Source: Dipteris shenzhenensis (taxonomy: Eukaryota > Polypodiophyta > Polypodiopsida > Gleicheniales). Taken from it: DNA of 64,000 bases. The translations under genes were made by a program, and so were the position numbers. The stretch lies in NCBI GenBank assembly GCA_047967505.1, contig CM106541.1. The stretch is one strand, 5' to 3'. Under the pieces are notes generated by a model that was not told the origin of the DNA, searched no databases, and saw only the letters and a program-made list of their open reading frames with translations. This document shows, one piece after another, positions 59,677-64,000 of the stretch. Position 1 is the stretch's first letter. The number at the start of each line of letters is the position of its first letter.

Positions 59677-60878
59677 CGGCAGAGGGGAAGGAAGAAGAAA
59701 TGAGTTCACATGGATTTTGAAGTCAGGAAGGCCACAATATTTCCTTCAAGTTTAATTAATATTGTGATTGCTGGAAAAAATGAAAGTGAAATATTTATGA
59801 CAGTAAAAGGATCACCAAAAGACTTTCCTAGTATAGAGAGTCAACTACTTCGCTTATATGGGAACTCAGAGGATATGATGATGGCACGGCTCACGCTTAA
59901 GAATTCTGAAGATTTGTCCAAGCTACAAGAAATAGAAAGCAACTTTGATATTCAGGTTGTGATTGGATAGCAACCTCAATATCTATCATTTGGTGCAGAA
60001 GAGTTTCAAATCCTAAGATATCAAGGAAAAGAGATTAATGATAAAGTTATAATGGCCGCCCTCAGGTTTGATACAAAATTTATCTTGGCTTAGTATTTAT
60101 ATATTGATTAAATTTAATGAGCTAATGTTTGGTTATTTTTTGATGCAGTATAATGATATCTTGGTTTCCTATAAATTTTTCAAAGTGTGCGTATATCGTA
60201 GATTCCCTGCTTTCTACATGTCTCAATAATAATAAAAAGTCAATAGAAGATATCTGCACTTGGCTGCAAACTCTCAATATGGACAACGTATGAGTTATCG
60301 TTTTTCCATATAACCTCATATTTACTTGCAAGATGTAAGATAAAGTCAAATAATAAAGATTTTTAATTGGCCATGCAAGAAACATTAGACTTTGGTAGCT
60401 TTGGACCTACAAGCCAATAAATGCTATTTTGCCAATTCAATGCCAAGATATTATGGCAATGTGTTAGCATAACTTTCGTGGTACACTTACTCTTAATGCA
60501 TTGTAACTTTCATGGTATGTATATTTTGTGATGCACTTATTCATTCCCTTGTATGTTATGATGGATAGGTCCACATCAAGGTTAATAAGTGCAATTGAAC
60601 GAGTCACAAACTATGATGGTGACTTGCAAGAGTGGGCTTACAACAATGCGAGGTTGTACAGCAAAATGATTCATACAGTTGTGGGTGGAGAGTGTGCTAC
60701 AACTGCAAGTTGCTCCTCGATGAAATATTTGATGTGAATGGCTCACAATCCTCAATGTCTACATATTTCGATGCAGAATTATATACATTTGTGGCTCATA
60801 CCATTCGATTCATAATTGCTCAAATTCCAATTAAAGTAATTGAGACACCCAATCTGCATCAAAGACTCTTGAGGAAGT
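59677..60878 (+). pseudogene. Ulp1-like (C48) cysteine protease domain, degenerate
   Basis: After a short unidentified part (TIFPSSLINIVIAG, FMTVKGSPKDFPSIESQLL), FQILRYQGKEINDKVIMAAL (~60,005-60,065) resembles the Ulp1 start where Leu-Asn-Asp precedes a helix. An intron ends at GATGCAG (60,149). The next exon has AYIVDSLLS and TWLQTLNMDNV, a stop, then VIVFPYN. A later exon has RLISAIERVTNY and, after a frame change, VVQQNDSYSCGWRVCYN (60,665), matching the family's Gln...Asp-x-Cys-Gly block with Ser-Cys-Gly. The expected catalytic His is not clear. Such domains are often carried by plant DNA transposons. Confidence 0.6.
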
Positions 60879-61412
60879 AGAGACTCAATATACTTCCAAT
60901 CCATCAAAGCCATTAAAGGAGTCTACTCCCGAAGCATCACAATCAAGTCCAACCACCACAAAAGTAGAGATTCAACATATTTCCAAGGAGTATAAACCCA
61001 AAGCATCAGAAGGGAGTCCACTCACGGAAGTAGAGAGTCAATCTATGGCCAACTTTAATCATACCATTTTGGGGAGTCTACGCCCAAAGCATCCTAGCAA
61101 AGTCCACAAGTGGAAGTAAAGACTCATTCTACACCTCGGGCATCACACCCTCCTGAGGAGTCTATGCCCAATGAATCACCATCTACCCCACACTCAAAAG
61201 CAGAGATTCAATATATGCCCGGAGGATCACAACCTCCACTAGATTCTATGCCTAAACCATCACAACCGAGTCCACACATGGAAGTAGACAAATTCTATGC
61301 CCGAAGGAAGAGTCCATATACGCCTAAAGCATCAAAGCCTCGAGAGATAGAGTCTACTTCCAAAGCATCACAACAGAGTCCACAGCAAGCATCAAAGTCC
61401 ACTTCATTGTGA
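60879..61412 (+). repeat. Short-period repeat coding Pro/Ser/Lys-rich sequence
   Basis: Words AAAGCATCACAA, GAGTCTACTCCC and AAGTAGAGA recur many times, encoding runs such as KASQQSPQQASKSTSL and SQPSPHMEV in the frame 61,110-61,412. It is probably the low-complexity C-terminal tail of the preceding gene, ending with a TGA at 61,410. Confidence 0.55.
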
Positions 61413-61764
61413 AGCTTTATGATGGGGTTTAGCATGTACATGAGTAATTTTTCAAAGTAGAAAAAACTTTATTGACAAGTGATGCATGTAAAAGTGCAAA
61501 GTTGCAAAACTTTGTATTTGTGATTTTGTTGCTCATAATGTTATTTTGGTTGATTTTATTAAATGTGAATACATAATGGGCATTCATCATGGATACATAT
61601 TATTTTCCTTCTCTCACAATGTTATTTTGGTTGATTTTATTAAATATATGAATACATAAGGGGATTCCCTAACGGTGAATACATAAGGGACATTTGTCAT
61701 GGATACACTTGATGAGAATTTGCGACTCAAAACAATAAGATTACTCAAATCATGCTATAGGGTC
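61413..61764. other. No recognisable gene
   Basis: AT-rich. A ~55-bp direct repeat, AATGTTATTTTGGTTGATTTTATTAAAT type, occurs near 61,537 and 61,618. Nothing else is supported. Confidence 0.45.
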
Positions 61765-61890
61765 AAAGTTTATAACATTATAGAGTCATAAGAGCCACAT
61801 TGCATGAGAATTTGCTTCTCAAAAATATATTGTATTAGCAATTCTAATATGATTTGATCAACCCTACCAGGCTTGTTGCAAAGAATACAA
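61765..61890 (+). repeat. ~125-bp dispersed repeat, partner of 11,924-12,046
   Basis: Inverse of the copy at 11.9-12.05 kb, with GAGTCATAAGAGCCACATTG, TGAGAATTTGC and ACCAGGCTTGTTGCAAAGAA in common. It lies about 80 bp downstream of the minus-strand frame ending at 61,969. Confidence 0.75.
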
Positions 61891-61968
61891 AATAAGATTA
61901 ACGACTATTATAGGCCACACAGGTTGAGACCACACTAGAAGATCTCATCATTAGTATCTCTTATCTTG

Positions 61969-62391
61969 TCACAACAACCCAATCAATTCCATGGACTCCA
62001 CGTCCATATCCTCAACATAATTACAATGAAGGAATAAATTCAAGCAGTCACAAATTGTTTCTTTATAATCTCTTTGGGAGGCCCTTATTGTTGTTTCAGC
62101 ATCTGCATCAAATTGGCCATACCGAGTGCTACAATAGCGTAGGTTGCTTAAAAAGTCCAAGAGATCTTGTCATGCTTTTATAATACATTGTAAAATTCTT
62201 TTGCTCTCTGCTATCTTCTGAGTCTCCTCCCTCTCTGTCCACCTTTGTGCATTGAATTCCTCTCTCTCCATCCATGTTAGTGGAGAGCCTTGTCGAATTG
62301 TTGCATCTCTCCTTGCTCCTTGCTCAGCAATCCATTCTTTGAGACTATCGATTCTAGACTCCACATCTGTGACGATGCCAAGGACATCCAT
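61969..62391 (-). pseudogene. Coiled-coil-type ~140-codon frame, inverted homologue of 63,507-63,959
   Basis: It starts at 62,391 with MDVLGIVTDVESRIDSLKEW and continues ARRDATIRQGSPLT, YCSTRYGQFD, ETICDCLNLFLHCNYVEDMD and a stop at 61,969. One in-frame TGA at 62,170 interrupts it at a position that is Arg in the partner, as a CGA to TGA change would give. The protein is charged and helical-looking without any known motif. I do not recognise the family. It may be a small transposon protein or a plant gene family expanded in this genome. Confidence 0.6.
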
Positions 62392-62479
62392 GATGGGTGG
62401 GAAGATGATAAATTAAGAGTGATGAAGAAGAATGTGCTTGTAGAAGGACTAGGATGGATGAAAGAAGGGAGTTTGATCA

Positions 62480-62930
62480 TTATATTATTCTTGTCTTCAA
62501 TCACTTTATTTCATAGATTTAAACCAATTCAAAATCTATCATCTCATATGTCTCTCACATTTACGGTCTTGCATCTTTTACTTCACTCAATGGACAACTC
62601 ACCTCTCTAAATTTATTTAATCGGTTTCACTTTATTTGAAGTCTAACTTATTATATACAATAAATATCTCATGATGAGAATCTAATAATTATATCATTCT
62701 TGTGTTCCATCACTTTATTTTATAGATTTCAATATACTCAAAATCTATCATCTCACATGTCTCACATTATGGTCTTACATCTGCAAGTCTAACTTATTAT
62801 ATAAAATAAATATCTCATGATGAGAATCTTATAATTATATCATTCTTGTGTTCCATCACTTTATTTTATAGATTTCAATGTACTCAAAATCTACCGTCTC
62901 ACATGTCTCGCATTACGGTCTTGCATCTGT
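62480..62930 (+). repeat. ~145-bp tandem repeat between the divergent frames
   Basis: AGTCTAACTTATTATATA followed by AATATCTCATGATGAGAATC and CATCACTTTATTTTATAGAT occurs at about 62,640 and 62,785 with few differences, and a partial copy starts near 62,482. It lies in the space between the two head-to-head frames, so it may affect their promoters. Confidence 0.8.
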
Positions 62931-63074
62931 TACTTCACACAATCTAGTCATCTCAGCCTCTCCCAATTTCTTATTCTAAATCTTTCATCTCACATTATGA
63001 GTCTGCAATTATATAAATCCCGCTCTAGTCATTCGTCTTCTACATCTCACGCCTACAGCTTTACAGCCAAACAC

Positions 63075-63400
63075 TTCTTCCACTTTGCTCTCATTACCTT
63101 CCTCCTCTCCTCAAGCTCCTTCCATCTTGCTAGCAGCCTTATAGCAAAACACTTGCTCTCATTACCTTCCTCCTTTCCTCAAGCTTACTCCTTCCATCTT
63201 GCCCACAACCTTACAACCAAACACTTCTTTCACTTTGCTCTCATTACCTTCCTCCTCTCCTCAAGCTTACTCCTTCCATCTTGCCCACAGCCTTATAGCC
63301 AAACACTTATTCCACTTTGCTCTCATTACCTTCCTCCTCTCCTCAAGCTTACTCCTTCCATCTTGCCCACAACCTTACTCGAGTCTACTCCCATTATCAT
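63075..63400 (+). repeat. ~85-bp CT-rich tandem repeat, about four copies
   Basis: ACTTTGCTCTCATTACCTTC and CTCAAGCTTACTCCTTCCAT followed by CTTGCCCACA recur at about 63,082, 63,146, 63,232 and 63,316. It forms the probable 5' leader or promoter of the frame at 63,507. Open frames in it read Leu/Ser/Pro strings and are not conserved. Confidence 0.8.
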
Positions 63401-63506
63401 TCTTGCACTCATCTCATAGCCTTACTCTCAAACTCTTCTTCCATCTCGCCTTACTCCCTCACTATCTCTTGTTCCTATGGTCCATATTCCCATAGCTTAA
63501 AGCTCC

Positions 63507-63959
63507 ATGGATCTTTTTGAAGTCATCAATTCCATGAAGCAAGCCACTAGCACCAACAAAGAATGGATCGTCGAGAATGAGGCAAAGAGGGAGCAAAGAA
63601 AGAGACAGTGAGCTCCATTAACCCAATACAAGAAGGACGAGTTTGCTTGTCAAAAGAGCTTAGAGAAGGAGGAGAGAGGAAAAATAAGTACGTCTACTAG
63701 CGAAATAGATAGATTACATTCATGTAGGAGACAACTAAAAGACTTTATAGGTGAGGTTACTTCGTGTGTGGCTCATTATGGGAGATTTCAACCCCAGGAA
63801 ATGCAAGCCATTCGGAATCAACAAAGTGCTATACAAGAGAAAATTTATAATTCCTTACTTCTCTTCTATAGTTTTAACTACATCGATGATGATGAGATGA
63901 ACTCAGCCCTTGAATGGGTTGAATCTAGGATTTCAAGAGCAAATATTAATGCCTTCTAG
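63507..63959 (+). pseudogene. Coiled-coil-type ~150-codon frame, homologue of 61,969-62,391
   Basis: It starts MDLFEVINSMKQATSTNKEW at 63,507, then KREQRKRQ, a TGA at 63,609, APLTQYKKDEFACQ, RRQLKDFIGEV, VAHYGRFQPQEM, IYNSLLLFYSFNYIDDDEM and a stop at 63,957. Alignment with the minus-strand frame is collinear from start to end, with shared KEWI, PLT, YG.F and the NYxxDxxxxSA-like tail. Apart from the single TGA the frame is clean, which favours recent activity. Function is unknown. Confidence 0.6.
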
Positions 63960-64000
63960 TGAGAGGCTTAGTGTAACTTTTGGTGTTTATCAACATCTTT

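Noticed and set aside
62997-63495. Plus-strand frame of 140 codons before the 63.5-kb gene
   Set aside because: It runs through an 85-bp tandem repeat whose length is not kept in frame; the translation is low complexity and the position suggests a leader or promoter.

Overview
The window is nuclear DNA of a land plant with a repeat-rich genome. The basis is CACTA-type transposons with tnp2, DUF4218, DUF4216 and Ptta/En/Spm domains, spliced genes with GT/AG introns, a Ty3/gypsy chromovirus, Ty1/copia fragments, a ~183-bp satellite and kilobase-scale microsatellites. A decayed DUF7869-type transposase-like gene suggests a non-seed plant such as a fern, lycophyte or moss; that is inference. I see no intact housekeeping gene, rRNA, tRNA or CRISPR array. 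Nearly every gene is a transposon gene in decay.

Layout. 1-12 kb: pyrimidine-rich and unassigned DNA; a degenerate copy (5.7-6.8 kb, minus) of an unidentified repeat-family gene; a DUF7869-like pseudogene (7.5-9.2 kb, plus); an 82-bp-arm inverted repeat (10.45 kb); a ~200-bp tandem repeat (10.8-11.45 kb).

12.0-37.3 kb is a four-level nest. The outer layer (H1) is a CACTA-superfamily element with CACAACAA ends, truncated on the left by a copia 3' end. Its tnp2 gene is split by element E1 (12,632-33,379, target duplication CAT). The tnp2 gene of E1 is split by a reversed sister, E2 (17,947-29,419, target duplication TAG). The last tnp2 exon of E2 is split by a 247-bp hAT-like MITE (18,537-18,783, 8-bp target duplication GTGGTGAT). 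In E1, E2 and H1 two genes diverge from a shared central region: tnp2 with DUF4218/DUF4216, and a Transposase_24-type gene. In E1 and E2 that region carries large palindromic minisatellites. Short TATA-centred palindromes cluster both at the element ends and next to the internal promoters.

37.4-51 kb: a satellite array (37.8-39.0 kb) is interrupted by a chromovirus (39.03-45.58 kb). Its right LTR is interrupted by a second CACAA element (H2, 45.58-50.17 kb) whose tnp2 gene carries a clean ~2.2-kb internal inversion. A copia fragment and then satellite DNA follow.

51-64 kb: G+A-rich and TA/ATGT repeats; a second, longer copy of the unidentified gene family (about 57-59.6 kb), followed by a degenerate Ulp1-like protease domain; and a head-to-head pair of homologous ~145-codon coiled-coil-type reading frames at 62.0-62.4 kb (minus) and 63.5-63.96 kb (plus).

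In nine places where an intact paralogous codon can be read in the window, premature stops are explained by C:G to T:A change. This fits decay of methylated transposon DNA. All alignments here were made by eye.
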